From Bacteroidales bacterium (GTDB taxonomy: Bacteria > Bacteroidota > Bacteroidia > Bacteroidales > Muribaculaceae), in assembly GCA_004553095.1 (NCBI GenBank), contig SFMJ01000045.1:1-14701 (forward strand): a stretch of 14,701 nucleotides of DNA, given 5' to 3'. The translations under genes were made by a program, and so were the position numbers. Of this stretch, positions 14,645 to 14,701 are shown piece after piece (position 1 is the stretch's first letter; the number at the start of each line of letters is the position of its first letter). Below the pieces are notes generated by a model. That model did no database searches and was not told where the DNA came from. It saw nothing but the letters and a program-made list of their open reading frames with translations.

Positions 14645-14701
14645 AGATATACAGGGAAAGGAACGCGCTCTTACTTCATGAAGAAACAGATATACAGGGA
14701 A
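14645..14701. repeat. Direct repeat at the window end
   Basis: AGATATACAGGGAA occurs at 14645-14658 and again at 14688-14701, the last base of the window, a period of 43. This may be the start of a tandem array cut by the edge. An ATG at 14679 opens a frame (MKKQIYRE) to the edge, which could be the start of another gene; eight codons are too few to judge. Confidence 0.6.

Overview
The window is almost entirely ordinary chromosome of a Bacteroidota bacterium, most likely a gut Bacteroidales. Four things point that way. The promoters read TAnnTTTG with an upstream TTTG, the Bacteroidota -7/-33 signature. Start codons mostly lack Shine-Dalgarno sites and sit behind A-rich leaders. A two-gene methylmalonyl-CoA mutase is present, as expected of propionate-forming gut Bacteroidales. 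The protein sequences match that group as far as I can recall them. The first ~320 bases do not fit: they encode part of a sigma-70-like factor of the type carried on Firmicutes mobile elements.

Layout. 1-331 (-): sigma factor fragment without a start codon, ending at a 17-bp inverted repeat (324-369) that overlaps a perfect Bacteroidota promoter. 434-3208 (+): uvrA, with an apparent in-frame loss of the second H-loop. 3245-4039 (+): a putative lipoprotein whose reading frame runs on, antisense, into the next gene. 3656-6697 (-): Yip1-like membrane protein, smpB and an rlhA-type U32 gene, read in that order. 6900-6933: terminator of mutAB. 6958-10971 (-): mutA-mutB, with a promoter at 11055-11086. 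11171-11842 (-): an FtsE-type ABC ATPase with its own promoter and leader hairpin. 11987-13354 (-): radA. 13579-14580 (+): malate dehydrogenase, divergent from radA, with overlapping promoters between them and a good terminator behind it.

How the genes fit together. Mdh and MutAB belong to one carbon route, oxaloacetate to malate and on through fumarate and succinate to succinyl-CoA, methylmalonyl-CoA and propionate, though they are separate transcription units. UvrA and RadA are DNA repair and recombination proteins. SmpB and RlhA both act on the ribosome and are only 3 nt apart. I found no tRNA, rRNA, CRISPR array or intact mobile element. No undescribed multi-gene system is evident. The points most worth a second look are the foreign junction at the left edge, the UvrA H-loop deletion, the lipoprotein run-on and the overlapping promoters. 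Promoter calls come from reading motifs by eye; family calls rest on recognised motifs and remembered homologues, not on searches.
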